Shown: in pieces, positions 12,196 to 24,776 of the stretch | How positions within the stretch are numbered: the first letter of the stretch is position 1 | How the letters are laid out: each line of letters begins with the position of its first letter | NCBI GenBank assembly: GCA_022376515.1 | Contig: WTXI01000013.1 | Span: 434,001-498,000 of the forward strand | Source of the DNA: Lactifluus volemus | Taxonomy: Eukaryota; Basidiomycota; Agaricomycetes; Russulales; Russulaceae | Reading direction: 5' to 3' | DNA: 64,000 nt | Position numbers and translations under genes: made by a program | The notes under the pieces: model-generated | Seen by the model: only the letters and a program-made list of their open reading frames with translations | Database searches by the model: none | Told to the model about the DNA's origin: nothing

Positions 12196-12918
12196 CGTCG
12201 ATCCAGTTTTTGTTAGCTTGTATCTGACTTTGTATGTGGCGGGGTCGTGTGGACCAAGTGGTCTATGTAATTATTCTATTGAACCGGGAGACCAATAGTT
12301 GCGGGTTCTCTCGGCCGACCTGGGAATGATGTCGTCGGCGATTATAATGAATCAGCCCTACGAAAGTCTCAGGCTATAAACCTTACCATATTGCCGATAC
12401 CATTCGCGATGTCTGCAAAACTCATTACCTCGGCAGGCGGGGCTTCGGACCTCTAACAAGTTCCTCCGAGTCGTCTATGGTCAACCGACTTTGCTCGCTT
12501 CCAAAGTGACCATTTCCACCACTTTGAGAGATACTCCTCATGTAGCATTCTCCGCATCAGTAGTCACTTGGCTAAAATCTCAGACCAGGACTAGCGTCAC
12601 TCCTAAAGCCTATAGGCCTAAAGGCCTGAGCTCCGCTGAGCTTGTGTCGTGTACACCGGTACTAGTACTACTAGTAGGAGCCCCGAACGCTAGGCAAACG
12701 CTGAGTGCAGCGTTCCTCTTTTCCTAGATCAAAAAGTTTTCTTTCAGTCATGGACCTCGCTGCCAGCCATTGAGGCATGGACACGTCGGGTCGGGCGGCG
12801 GAACCGGAGACATTAGCCATATGCGTTTGACAGTTGTGCCGCGTTTCTCATTCCCCACCTCTGGCGCCTGACAGTCCTTACATTGATTCACACGCGTTCT
12901 TTCCCCCTTCCATTCACC
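12196..12918 (+). other. Spacer upstream of helicase copy 2
   Basis: No convincing gene. It holds small palindromic stretches (for example GGCCTAAAGGCC near 12620 and ACTAGTACTACTAGT near 12660) of unknown meaning. The last 40 bases resemble the leader of copy 1. Confidence 0.35.
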
Positions 12919-15900
12919 ATGGTAACCTTTTTTTGCGAACTCTGTAATTGTTTCTTCCCTCCGACTGGTTATTCGTTCAATCAACACCAAAGCGGGAGGA
13001 GGCATCTTCGCAATGTTGCTTCATCTGGGCTTCTCCTCTTTGATACCCCTCAACAGTCTCCTCTTCCCTGGCCAGAATCCCCAAATGCCCAATTCATGCC
13101 ACTCCCAAATACTTTACCACCGTCCGATGGCGATGCACCAACCCCTACAGCAGATCCACGTGTCACCGTGTCCGATGAAGGTGGACTCGAATTTCTCGTG
13201 GTGGGAACGGGAGACCCGAATCCTTCCTTTTTTCCGTCCAGTCATACTGTTTTGATAACGAAAACCGAGGTGAAGTCCAAGATCTTCGTGAAAAGTTGGG
13301 ACCTGGTACCTCTTTCGAGTCTGAACTCTCAGTGCGAGCTATTTTGTGATACCTTATTGTGGCACTCACATATCGCCTGGCAGGTTTTTTGTACATCTTG
13401 ATGGAGATTCAACAGAAGTCCAGCAGGAGATACCGCTAAGGATCCTTGTAGATTTTCAGGCGCCTCACGCTGGCAGTTTTTGCGCGTCTTTGAAAATCAC
13501 ATTTATGGACGAAACACGGCCAAGCAACCCAGAGTTTACGGTGACCCGTGGGTTATGTGGATGGACTATCCTCCTTGAAGATCCAACTAGCAATGGTGGT
13601 CCCTCCAAAATGATGACGGGAGTCCGTACAAGTCCAGGGATCACTGTCTTACCCGAGTCAGGGCTTGAATTCCCGGTAGAACGCGCACGGTGCGACGTTC
13701 CGTTCGCAACGCAGATCCTGCAATTCATCATCAAGAACTCCTCACCTAATTCGCGGGTTGAATTGGTAGCTGCTTGGTTGCACTCGCCAGATGATTCCGA
13801 GTCGGTCCTCGGGTAAGCCCGAATCTGTCGAAGAATTGCATTTGTTCCTCATCTTCCCCATGCACAGCGCACAGCCGCCGGGCAGTTCTAAGTGGATCAA
13901 GTCTAACCGCCAGCGTGTGGTGACGTTTTCTTTCACGCCTCAACAAGATGGGCTCTATGAAGCGACTCTTGAGCTTACTTTCTATGACGGCCGGCGCAAG
14001 GCTGTCTTTGTGATTGAACGGACACTGCGCGGTGTGGTTACACAACTCGCTAGCGACCATACCCTTTCGTCCGATGAAGAAGAGGAGCCCCTCGACGTTG
14101 CTGACACCGGTATTTCCGTCTCGGACGAAAATGGGATTAATTTCGGCATCGTCGAACGCACGCACCCGGACGGTCCCTTTGCCACTCTGGCATCTTCACT
14201 CACCATTAGGAATGCAGAGGGGTTTCCCGCTGTGACTCTGGTCCAGACGAAAATCCGAGTATTGTACGAGAGCGGTCCTGGGTGGGTGATGACGCTTGCC
14301 CGCTGTTGTTTACGTTTATCAGCTGCCCCAGCTTCATCGCAGTCGAGGGTGACACTCCCCTCATCCAACCTGGAGCGGAGAGCACAGTGCATATACATTT
14401 CGAACCCGATTTCGACGGGTTGTTCGAAGCGACACTCGAGCTGGTATTCTATGACAACCGACGATCGGCTCGGTTCGTGGTTTCCAGAGCGTTGACCGCC
14501 ATTGCGGGCTCCGTCGAGGATCATAGATATTACGAACCTCTTGACCAAGAAATAAATTCCCAGCGTCCGAGTCCAGTACCCAGTCGACAGGTACCGCCAC
14601 AGGAGGTTATACTGCTCTCGTCCTCGGGTCAGCGTCGAAAGTCAAAGAGACTCCCCGAGTATGAGCTATTGCTAGCAGTCCAGTTAGCAGTGGATGATAT
14701 AGGGCGCCCTTACGACAAGCACGCGCCTGTTCTCCTCAAGGCTTTACAGCCGCGGAGTTTAAATATGGAGACTTATTCACAGTACTTCAATGCTCTATTG
14801 AATGTCGAAGATGGGCATCAGCAGTATGTCAAGTACTTTTTCTCCCTTGGCTTTGCAATGATGGTGGGCTAGGCGAGAGATGCTGGACCGACCTCCGTAT
14901 CATGGTCTTGAAGTTCAACCACGCGGCCAGCGGTACAGGTAGGTTCCGTTATCTTGGCTCCACGTTTATGTGTTCAATAGAACTTGTGTAGTATTGAAAT
15001 ACTTGAGGACGACCCCGACGAAGATCTCCCTGAGATATTTGTTGGGGAGTTATTTTGGCTAGACGATGTCCTAGAGGACAGACGCTACGAAGCATGTGTC
15101 ACCCACGTTGATGTGTTCGACCGGCATCGTTTTGCGGTGCTCAGGATGTTGCTTAGATTACCGACAACTTTCGAACTCTCCCAGGGTCCAGTATTCAGTT
15201 TAAGTTTCAGACTTAACCGCATCACTCTACGCCGTCAATATCACGCGTTGGCAACATTATTCACCCCTCAGCGTCGGCTTTTGTTCCCCTCTCTGGTGGA
15301 TAGCAAACCAACTAAGCGTCGCCTCTCAAGAGCTGAGATTGAGGGACTCGAGTTGTCCAATCAAAGCATTCGTGATGACGCGCAACAGCTACAAGCAGTA
15401 GTTTCAATCCTACAACAGCCAAAAGGCAACGTCCCATTCATTATTTTCGGACCGTAAGCAATATTTTATTCCACTATCAATGACTAATACTGATGATCCC
15501 TCTGTAGCCCCGGGACGGGTAAAACGACCACTGTTGTCGAAAGCATTATACAACTGATACGCCATGACGTAACCGCCAAAATTCTCGTGTGCACTCCGAG
15601 TAACGCAGCTGCGGATCTCCTTGTTCAACGTCTAGCCGACGCAGATCTGGATAGGTCGCAGCTGTTCCGTTTGAACGCTTATTCGCGCTACGAAGCTGAT
15701 ATACCGGAAGATGTACAATTATTCTCCGAAATGCCGAATGGTGCGACATTATTAGGCTACCGAGTTGTGCTCTCCACCTGCTCCTCGGCCGCCCGACTCC
15801 AGATGCTGAATATTCCTGCCGGACATTTCAGTCACATAGTCATCGATGAAGCTGCACAGGCGGAGGAACCCCTTGCGATGATCCCAATCATACTTTTCTC

Positions 15901-17044
15901 GAATGCTTCCACAAATGTTATTCTCGCGGGCGATCGTTGTCAATTGGGGCCCGTCATTAAGTCGTCACATACCTCTAGGGCCGGTTTGGGGGAGAGTTAC
16001 CTGCAGCGGTTGATGTGCATTAGCGAAGTCTATGGGTTCGATAGACGGAGTGGAATGTGAGCCACACTTTTCTCTTTATCACTGTCAACCCTCACCGGTG
16101 GGGATACAGGATCGTCGATCTTCAGCGGAATCGGCGCTCGCATGGTGCAATTATCGCATGGCCAAATCGGTACATATACGAGGATAGAATTCGCGCTTGC
16201 GGGAGTAAAGATGTCACGCACACGATGATCAATTGGAAGTGGTTGCCGAAGCGGGGTTTTCCTATCGTGTTCCATGGCATCAGAGGCCAGGAACGACGTG
16301 CGAAACATTCTTATTCGTACTTCAATGTCTTCGAAGCCTCAACTGTTCGGGACTACTGTAAGAAGCTTATTGAGGACGCTGAACAGAAGACATGTGAGTG
16401 AGAATCGTTTCGTTGTTCTCTGGATAGTTTATGTACCTCGTTGTAGACCCGTGGGAGATTGGCGTTATCGCGCCATATAGGGCTCAAGTTAGGGTGATTC
16501 GGAAGCTGTTGAAGCTATCAAATTTGGACGATATTGAGGTAGGCTCGGTTGAGCAGTTCCAAGGACAAGTTCGTGCAAAGTGGTGCTTTCGCAGGATAAC
16601 GGCACTGATTCTGGAGACATTTACACTAGGAACGAAAAGTGATCATCTTTGCAACAACTCGAAGCAACTTGGAATATCGCCCTAGGAAAGCATTGGGTTT
16701 CGTAACGGACCGTCGGCGTATGAATGGTTAGTCGTACTCGTTTCCGCCCCCTTTGTCTCAACGTATGAGGCTGACAAAGACCTTCGTCAGTGGCCATAAC
16801 ACGCGCGCAGGCGTTACTGATTGTGATTGGAGATCCAGAAACTCTGCACAAAGATGAGCTTTGGACCACGTTCATAAACTACATGGTTTTAGGCGGAGGG
16901 TTGAAAGGAAAAGGGCCCAGTTGGAATCCAAAGGACGTGGTTGTCGTACCTGGATACAGTATCATCCCGAGGAGTGTGCCCGTGTATGGGGAAGGGGTCA
17001 TGGATAGAAAAAGTGACTTTATCTACAGGTACCACTGGCAGTGA
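12919..17044 (+). CDS. MOV10/SDE3-like SF1 helicase, copy 2 (intact)
   Basis: Probable RNA helicase of superfamily 1, MOV10/SDE3 type. Eleven exons join without a frame break to 1,196 residues: 12919-13331, 13384-13812, 13868-14281, 14323-14823, 14873-14938, 14992-15453, 15508-16056, 16110-16393, 16447-16568, 16630-16726, 16791-17044. An N-terminal C2H2 finger (CELC...H-x5-H) is present; the CCCH finger of copy 1 is absent. Residues about 80-500 contain three or four beta-sandwich-like repeats with the signature VSDE.G..F.VER or its variants. Helicase motifs: GPPGTGKT near 760, [31 protein letters not shown] near 873, [21 protein letters not shown] near 1080 and [15 protein letters not shown] near 1115. 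GDRCQ replaces the GDPHQ of copy 1, an unusual change in motif III. The role in silencing or RNA decay is inferred from the family only. Confidence 0.85.
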
Positions 17045-17601
17045 GGACACGACATCCCTGTGTCACGGTACATGTATACTTTTGTTATTCTTATTACTCG
17101 TGATTTGTGTACCTAGGCGTCAATCATTGCTCAAATACAGGAAGCTTCTTAAAGTAGTATCCAATCTTCCGAGATCGGGTCGTTAGTAATCAGTGGAGAG
17201 CGGAGAATCACGGATCGGAACTGCCAGTGGACGTTCGGTACGTCTTTACCTCGAATTATTCACTGTAATGTCCCGTCGGTGTCCCCTGCGACACGATGGG
17301 GGCCGTGCAGATGCTTCGTCTTGCACGAAAGGCTCGCAAGACGCCACCTAGTGTAGTTGAGCGTATAGTACGGCTATTAAGGTAAAGCTCGACTCGGAAC
17401 TATTCGGACAATGGGGAATGTGTGACCCTATAACGAGTCCGAGGCGTAAAGATAGGAATGTAGCATTCAACATGGTTGCAAGGCCAGCCGCAGCTGGCCT
17501 TACACCGTGGTAAGGAACACCCATCCCATCATATTAAGTCATCATTTCTCCCAGCTCCCATTCAGCTCCCATCTTCACCGTTAACTCCAAAACCCTGAGC
17601 C
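17045..17601. other. Spacer between helicase copy 2 and SDR gene
   Basis: Contains the 3' UTR of copy 2, which resembles that of copy 1, and the upstream region of the SDR gene. Repeated CAGCTCCCAT and TCCCATC motifs precede the SDR start. No gene seen. Confidence 0.4.
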
Positions 17602-18850
17602 ATGTCTGATGAACGCATTGGGCTCTTCAGCCAACTTTTCCCTCCCAAGCCAACCTGGACTGCACAAGATGTTCCTGACCAGACGGGGAAGACTGTCATC
17701 GTAACCGGGGGAAACGGGGGCATTGGCAAAGAGACAGCACGAGTTAGCCTTCCTTTACTCGACCTATCATGGCCTCCACACCGACTAAGAGCGTTCATAG
17801 ACATTGCTTTCAAAAGGTGCCAAAGTGTATATCGCCACGCGCTCCTCGGGCAAGTCCCAAGGAGCGATCGAAGAACTCAAAAAGGAGACAGGAAATGAAT
17901 CTGTATTCTTTCTCAAGCTCGACTTATCGGACCTTGTCTCTGTCAAGGCTTCTGCTGAAGAATTCATTCGCGCCGAGTCCGAGCTTCACACGTTATACAA
18001 TATCGCGTATGTCTCGTGTCCTTTTTCTCTAACGAATTGCGCTCTCACCTCAAATGCAGTGGAGTGTACTCGCCGAGTGTTCCGGTGACGAAGCAAGGAT
18101 TCGACATGCAATTCGGAACCAACGTTTTAGGTACGAAACGAGGTTCTGCACGGACAAAAGTCATCAGTCAGCTCAGTATATTACCAAACAGGCCACTTCC
18201 TTTTCACCAAGTTACTCCTTCCCATTCTTACGGCGACTGCCCGCAAGTCTTCTCCTGGAACTGTGAGAGTCATCAACGTAAGCTCTATCGGCCACTACAC
18301 GGGAGCGCCAGAGGCTATTCGATGGTCCTCTCTCGTTCCTGGAGATGGGTCGTCTGAACCAAAAAAGAAACTTAGCATGCTTCAGTTATACGGCCAAAGT
18401 AAGATGGTAAAGATCGTGTCTTATCTCTGTTACCACCCCCTTCTGATACGCTCGATTACAGGGAAATATTCTAATTTCAAATGAACTTGCTCGACGATAC
18501 GGTGGCGAAGGCATTGTGTCTATCTCCTTACACCCAGGAAACATCAAAACGGATCTCGCACGTACCGCAGGTTCAATGACCCAGATCCTCGCACGGATAA
18601 TACTATATCCCATCACATATGGTGCAATCACGCCTTTGTACGCTGGTACTGCCCCTGCTGCAGGTGAACTCAATGGAAAGGTTGGTAATATCTGTGACCT
18701 AACTCTACCTATGGGATCAACTGACAAGTTAAACGATCCCAGTATCTGACTGTGTGGGCACGGCGCACGCTTCCGAATAAGAAGGCGCTCGATCCAGAAC
18801 TGGAGAAGAAGCTGTGGGAGTGGTGTGAAGAGCAGGTCAAAGACATTTAG
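17602..18850 (+). CDS. Short-chain dehydrogenase/reductase
   Basis: NAD(P)-dependent oxidoreductase of the SDR superfamily, resembling fungal retinol-dehydrogenase/WW-oxidoreductase-like enzymes; substrate unknown. Six exons join to 319 residues: 17602-17742, 17801-18006, 18060-18130, 18192-18406, 18462-18680, 18743-18850. The cofactor motif TGGNGGIG lies at residues 35-42, NVSSIG carries the catalytic Ser region, and the catalytic YGQSK lies at 206-210. There is no signal peptide. The C-terminus WEWCEEQVKDI is shared with the paralogue at the right end of the window, as are LVPGDGS, SNELARRYGGE and YAGT.P.AGELNGK. All five introns are GT-AG and 53-62 nt long. Nothing around it suggests a metabolic cluster. 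Confidence 0.92.
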
Positions 18851-19026
18851 GGTGCTGTCGGATGTGCGGGGCTTGGACCGGCATGTGGCTGTGGGTACTT
18901 CCATATAGCAAAGCTCGCGGCCCAGTGACGACAACTAATTACAAATGTGTATATTGAAACCGTTTTTCCGCCAAGATACAAGGTAACAATTGGATATCTA
19001 TATATCGTTTAATTCGTCATTTGCAG

Positions 19027-19393
19027 GGGGAGATTGCCGTGAATGTGGAAAATGCGATTTGGGAGCGGGGAATGTTGGAGGTACTCCGGGAGGAAGCGCA
19101 GGAGGAGGAAGCGAAAGCAGGGGAGGAGGCGCAAGAGGTTTTGGGACGCGTTGGGTGGGGGAGGCAGTGAGACAGCGCACACAGGAGTTGGGAGGCACCG
19201 TGACAGCGTGGATCCAAACGAAAACGTGACCTTCGACTTGTGTATTTTGATGGTTCAAGCGCAGCTAAGATGGAGGACTGACCTTTGGATTTTCAGGACA
19301 TTACCGCCTGTGGCAAACCCCAGTAGTATCAGACAAGTTATTCTCAGAGAGGGAGGGAGCACACATCAAAGCTTTTTGGTGCGACTACTGTAG
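19027..19393 (+). pseudogene. Possible exon remnant, unrecognised
   Basis: After an acceptor-like TTTGCAG at 19020-19026 an open frame begins with GEIAVNVENAIWERGMLEVL and continues into a Glu/Ala-rich helical stretch. A second acceptor-like TTTTCAG near 19298 precedes another open frame that stops at 19393. I find no start codon or upstream exons, so this is either a gene fragment or chance. No family recognised. Confidence 0.25.
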
Positions 19394-22300
19394 GGACGGC
19401 CCGGCCATCTCGTCTTAGATCGGGTTCCATTTGTGCATCTCCCGCGCCGCCGCCGCCGTTTGGGGGCTTAATCGTACCATTGGCGAAGAAGTCACGATCT
19501 GTGATGTTCTGCACGACCGAGAGGTCATCACGCTCCTCGCTCTCCAAGCTGCAGATCTCCTCCGATGAAACCGGGGACCCTCCGGATACTTTTGCCACGT
19601 TTTCCACCTGTTTCACGGGGGACCGGGCCGCCGATGCAGCGGACAAAGTAGCACTCGCTCAGTTGTCTCCCACTCGCCCACACATCCACGAAACCGTCGA
19701 GTACAACTGCTACGCTCCTTACTTCCCCAGCCGCCTTTACATCTGCCAACGCGAGCTGGGCAGCGCTGGTTGTTGTACATCGCTGCGCAACGACTCACCG
19801 CAGATCTCGCATATCCCCGCTCGGTATTCTCACACCGCAGGAGGCGCGGATCCACGTCGCAGTCGAGATGTACGCTATATGAGATATGCAACCTGAGGCG
19901 GCTGACACTCATCTGACTGGAATTTTTTTGACGTCGGGAGAGTGGACGAGGCGACGTCCGAGAAAGGTACAGAGGTGGGCCGGAAGCACGTAGACGAGCT
20001 GATGAGCTGGCTCGACTGGCCGGCGGCGTGGGTCGAATGCAGATCTGCCTGCAACCACGGGGTACGTATCACTCATTAAAAATTCCTTAAAATTTATCAC
20101 AAGGAGACTACCAGTGACGGTTGCTCACGGCGGAAAACTGGAGACTTGTTATCTTCTATCATGGCCGCCCTTGGGAGGAGATGATCCGTATGATATGACG
20201 CCGCGTGGCGTATCACTGGCAAGCAGGGATGTTGTTCGGCCGCCGTAGTGATGCTGTACGACATCATACTAATTTGACTGCAGTATCATTGTCCCTGGTC
20301 GCCAACTAGACGACATATTACAAACAATCATGTCGCTTGATCTATGGAGCCGCAGATTTACCCCATGTACAGGTACTTTCTCCGTGGAGACAACAACAAT
20401 TACAGCGTATGAGAAACGGTTTGCCGAATTCAGTCTATCTCTTGTCACGTTCACATGAACCCCCGATGCCCTGACTCCGAACTCCAACTCCGGCGAGTTT
20501 TGCGTGGCCAGTCAACATCATCCAACATTAAAAAAATTTCCAATTTTCGGAAGATACCCTATTATTGTCATAGAGAATGACGATACATCCACTGACACAG
20601 GGTAATACATACTAAAATCAAGATGTACTCAAACGACAGGTGATAATCAAAAGTCAAAGGACACCTGTGTTGTCCTGATACAATTAAAGGAGGAAGACAG
20701 ATGGGAGAACGAAACAGAATAGACTGGCTCATAACGCATAGCACTTGGGTAAGTTTGAGTATGGATAAGCCTTTACGCATATGAGCCAGTCTACTGTAAT
20801 GAAAATGCAACAGAACTGGAAGTGGGGTTAATCAGGTGCTGTGACGTGCCGGGTGAAGAATAAGTTGCGCATTATTATAGGAAGCAAAGGAAAATCACTT
20901 GCCAGTCCTGCTGGTCATGATCAGAGTGTTGTGGAAAATGCCCATTACGCAACGATGCAATGTCCGGAATTTCCAGCGCTGTCACCATCGGTGGGGTGAT
21001 CAGGCCGCTCGGGGTAAGGGACGGCAAATATAGCAGAGATGTCAACAGCGAATGAATCCATTTGAGTTGTTAGCAGGAGTTTAGAGGGTTGAATATGTAT
21101 GTCTGCTAGCTGCTAACGTCTCCTTTTATACGTTGACGTTCCATGGGCGCGTGTTAGCCTGGAGAACGATGAGGTTCAAAACAATAGTAGGGAAAGATGG
21201 CACGACACCACAACAATTCAGTCAGCACCGTGAGCGGAACGTATGACCTATTCTTTGTCCACGACTGGAGCACGAACGACCATTGTGACCATGCCCAAAC
21301 ATCATAGATCATGTCAACATTTATCCCTGCTATTGTTGTACAGGTCGTTCATGTGAAAAAACGTGGAACGGCGTGTTACGAAACGGCCGCATGACCGGCG
21401 GGATACGAAGAGCGAAGTTTTGTTGACCACGACTTGGAATATGAATCCCGTTCCACGAATGCTCTCTTGGATTCAAAAAAAAAAAACGTGTTAGGATGTC
21501 CTCATCATATGCGTTACCATACTGTACTCCCAACGACCTTATGGAATGCCTTGGAGAAGCGACGTATGGGTGGTTTTGCGAAATTCGACAGCCCTGTCAG
21601 TTTACCAACTGACACGATAACCAAACAAATATCAAAAACAAAAAGCGACACAAACAAAAAAGGAAAAAAGCGCTGAAGCTTTCATCAGAGTCGTAGGGGT
21701 TCGGATTCACCGACGCTCCCCTGCTCCCCACCTCCTACCATCCCCTCCACCCGCGAATTAACACCTTTGGATACTGGGAAAATAGAAAATGTCCTGGCTC
21801 TTGACGACTTTTCGCATGTCGCATATCGCATTGCCACTGCCTCCATCTTGTACTTGGCCTCAAGGCTCTTCGCAGGCGTCCTGTATGGTCATTGGCTCCC
21901 TCCTCCTCGTGACTCGGTCGTCCCGGCACGATCACGGTACGAGATACTGCGAAAATAAAACTACCCTCACAGCCCGTGCCCAAGCGAACTCCAGAGTAAA
22001 CCCACACAAAGACACATTAGGAAAGAAGGACTTGCCCAAACGATCTACAGTACGTCGGTAGATGAAGATCAACAGATCGAGCTGCAGGCTCACTTGCTTT
22101 TCAATTTGATTTTTCGTCTTATGAACTTTGTTTTTCCTAGCGAATAAGAGTCGTATTTGTGGTGGTCATTGCAAAAGCTAACTTTTCACTTTTCTATCAC
22201 CTTCACCAGCCAAATCTCAGAGCGCCCGCGCTTTCTTAGAGGATGTGTGCCCTCAGCTCTCTATGATCCCCGTGCCAGTGGATGTCCCGGTTCAAAGTGA

Positions 22301-23653
22301 TTCCGAAGCGGCTGTGCCTTCGGCAGACTGCTTGGTGGTGACGGCCAAGGCGGGCATCGCAAACTACGAAGGCCACTGTCAGAGAGTCGGAAGCCCCCAC
22401 CACCACCCATCGACAACAACAATAATGATGTGCGCCAATTGAACTACTGCCATGGCCGTGTAAGTCTTCTCCCTTTATTACGACACCTTCATTTCTCTCA
22501 CCACATAACGATACCCCACCCTTTTGTCACTTCCTTTCTTGATATGTCACATACACATGACCCACAGTAGTTGGAGATGTATCGTAGACTTTCCATCTTG
22601 TCACACTATGCAGGAACTACTGTCGCCACTTGTTCTGCAGATCAAATGAAACACATATATACACCAGGAGGAATATAAAGAATTACAAAAAAGTTAGTCC
22701 GAGAAGTCAAGAACAACAACAAAACAATGCACCAAGGACCAGACAAAGGCAGTCATGGTGGCAAGGGGAAGGCAGGGACGCTGAGATGTTGCACTTGATG
22801 CTAAGGACTTCAGGCCAAAACAGAAACCTGTGGCAGCATCAGACGGCGAGAGGTGGTGGTGACAGAGGAGACCATGACATGGAGATGTGACACAGAGACA
22901 GGGGAGAACATACAGGAGGCGACGCGACAGGTGGTTGAAGACACGAAAACAATATGTGAGCTTAAGTTACTTAATCGTGCTTGACTAAAGCCCCCGTATG
23001 ACCAAACATCTGATTCTTCTGATGGTCAATCGAGCTGTGTCTCCACCTGTCGGCGATGCTATGCTCTTACTGCCAGTGCTGAGTGCATAAAACAAAAGAG
23101 TATGGACAGTGAAATAAAGTGATGAATTGAGTGGGTGGTAGTCACAGGCTACACATCAAAGTCGTGTGGCACCACTACAGTACAGGCTGGCATTGCCTCC
23201 GAGTCAGGGTTCAGATCTCTCTCAAAACAAAAATAATCGTCTTGCACCTCGCTTATTCGGCGGATGTCACGTTCCCGAGAACTTGAAACCGTACTCCAAC
23301 TCCTCTCATTTAGGTACCCAGCCGAGTTGTGTTCCATTTCTAGGATGTTTCCGACAAGACCTTGCTCTCGCATGCTCTCCAAGATTCCTAGTGCCATGAG
23401 AGCAGTGATCCCTGTCCGCGGGGTGTATCCATTCACCCTATATTTGACTGCTAGTATGCTACCTTGTCCATTTGGAGGGCACTGGAAAGCTTTTTTTAGA
23501 GTGGCCTGCCACGTGCATGGTTGCGAGTCACCTCATAGATTATTACGTACCCCACTCTGGTTGCAATAATGCGGTGTCACGTGACTGCATATTCTATCAA
23601 GCTCAGCCGCATTTTGTAGTTTAGCAGGATCCACCAGCCTGAACATTTGACTT
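19394..23653. other. Gene-poor region
   Basis: More than 4 kb without a supportable gene. Short open frames near 19480-19900, 20570-20810 and 23150-23570 lack family resemblance and splice support. Visible structures are a poly-A tract at 21475-21486 and a 13-bp hairpin stem (20721-20733 with 20780-20792). The region may hold decayed transposons that I cannot identify by eye. Confidence 0.4.
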
Positions 23654-24288
23654 ATGTCTCATGAACAATGTATGGTCAGAATATATGTGTCCTTTCAATC
23701 TATTAATCCCCCATCAATTTCAGCCAAGTCTCATTATGCCGCGGCCTCTCGCGTTCCGCTCATCCAGTCTCCTAGCCTACGTGTACCTAGACCTGTAGAG
23801 CTTCCTCCGGACATCCACCCTCTCCCAGAAAGCGTAAACCCATACGTAAGTCAAATTGACTTTTCTCGCCATGTGCTTCTCCGGCCCTATTTCCCTCCTC
23901 CGAAAGCTTTCCCTTCCTCTGACCTATTGCTCATCAATATGTTACCCAGTTCGTCTACCCCTTCACTGTCGAGTCACACGTCCTCACGGAAGAGTCCAAG
24001 CGCCGAACTGCGATCGCAGCTCACACGGCGCGCTGCGAAGCGTACCTCCATGCGCGCGAGGACGCGAAGGAGCGCCGGAAACGCGAGGCGCTTCGCAGAA
24101 TCGCGCCTGGATTCGAACCGTGCGGTGCCCCGCTCGTACCCGTGAAGACTGGGCCGGCGCTGGATCAGCAGTTGCAGGGGTGGGGGAGACAGCAGGGTGG
24201 TGGACAGGCTCCTCCTCCCCCAAGAGACGTTATGGATGATCTTGTGGACCGACTCGCCGCGCTCGAATCTACGGCGGATTCTCGCTGA
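23654..24288 (+). CDS. Small unrecognised protein, two exons
   Basis: Exons 23654-23845 and 23950-24288 join at a clean GT-AG intron to 176 residues. The second exon uses a frame different from the longest open frames there, but it is the one that reads sensibly: FVYPFTVESHVLTEESKRRT, then a highly charged helix with many Arg, Lys, Glu and Ala, then APGFEPCGAPLVPVK, and a short C-terminal acidic helix (DDLVDRLAALES). The charged helix suggests a coiled coil. I cannot name a family. The start codon is uncertain; a second ATG lies at 23674 out of frame, and upstream exons may exist. Confidence 0.55.
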
Positions 24289-24776
24289 TCGGGTGTGCCA
24301 AATCTCTTGTGTACTTTCCTCAAATTCCTCTCAGCACCGTTTCGTGCTATAACACCCGGCCACGTCCCTTGTTCAGCTATCTCATACCTCTTCGCCATCC
24401 ATCGGGGTCTCGGTCAAAGTGGAAGAAATGCTCTTGATGAAAGTCAGGCGGAGAAACCCACGTGAGGTACAGGTCCGGTTTCTTCCGCAGTACCAGGACA
24501 CCATGTTGCATTTCAGGGCGATGGTACTAGACATAGTCACCAAAAACATACGCAAAACCCAAATTGTGATAGTTGTTGCGGCTAAGAGCTAGCTGACTGG
24601 ATTCTAGTCATACGTGAATAGCGGATAAAATTTCCGAGTAAGGAAACTTCCGGGCCGAAGGAGCGCCTAATTGAGGCAGTGCCCCATTGTTCGACGGTAC
24701 CGAAGGCGCGAGTCGCGTATTTAAATTGATTCACCAAAGCGTTTTTCGTTTTCATGCCTCTTTTCCCTGACCACGC
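24289..24776 (+). other. Spacer and promoter of Hsp20-like gene
   Basis: No gene seen. Contains a heat-shock-element-like cluster listed separately. Confidence 0.35.
24633..24659 (+). promoter_or_regulatory. Heat-shock-element-like cluster
   Basis: TTCC, then GGAAACTTCC, then GGGCCGAAG: the inner GAA-NN-TTC is a perfect two-unit heat shock element, with imperfectly spaced TTC and GAA units on each side. It lies about 120-140 bp upstream of the Hsp20-like start codon. Functional use is an inference. Confidence 0.4.

Noticed and set aside
24108..24122. tRNA B-box-like GGATTCGAACC
   Set aside because: It is inside a coding exon and no A-box or cloverleaf can be folded around it.
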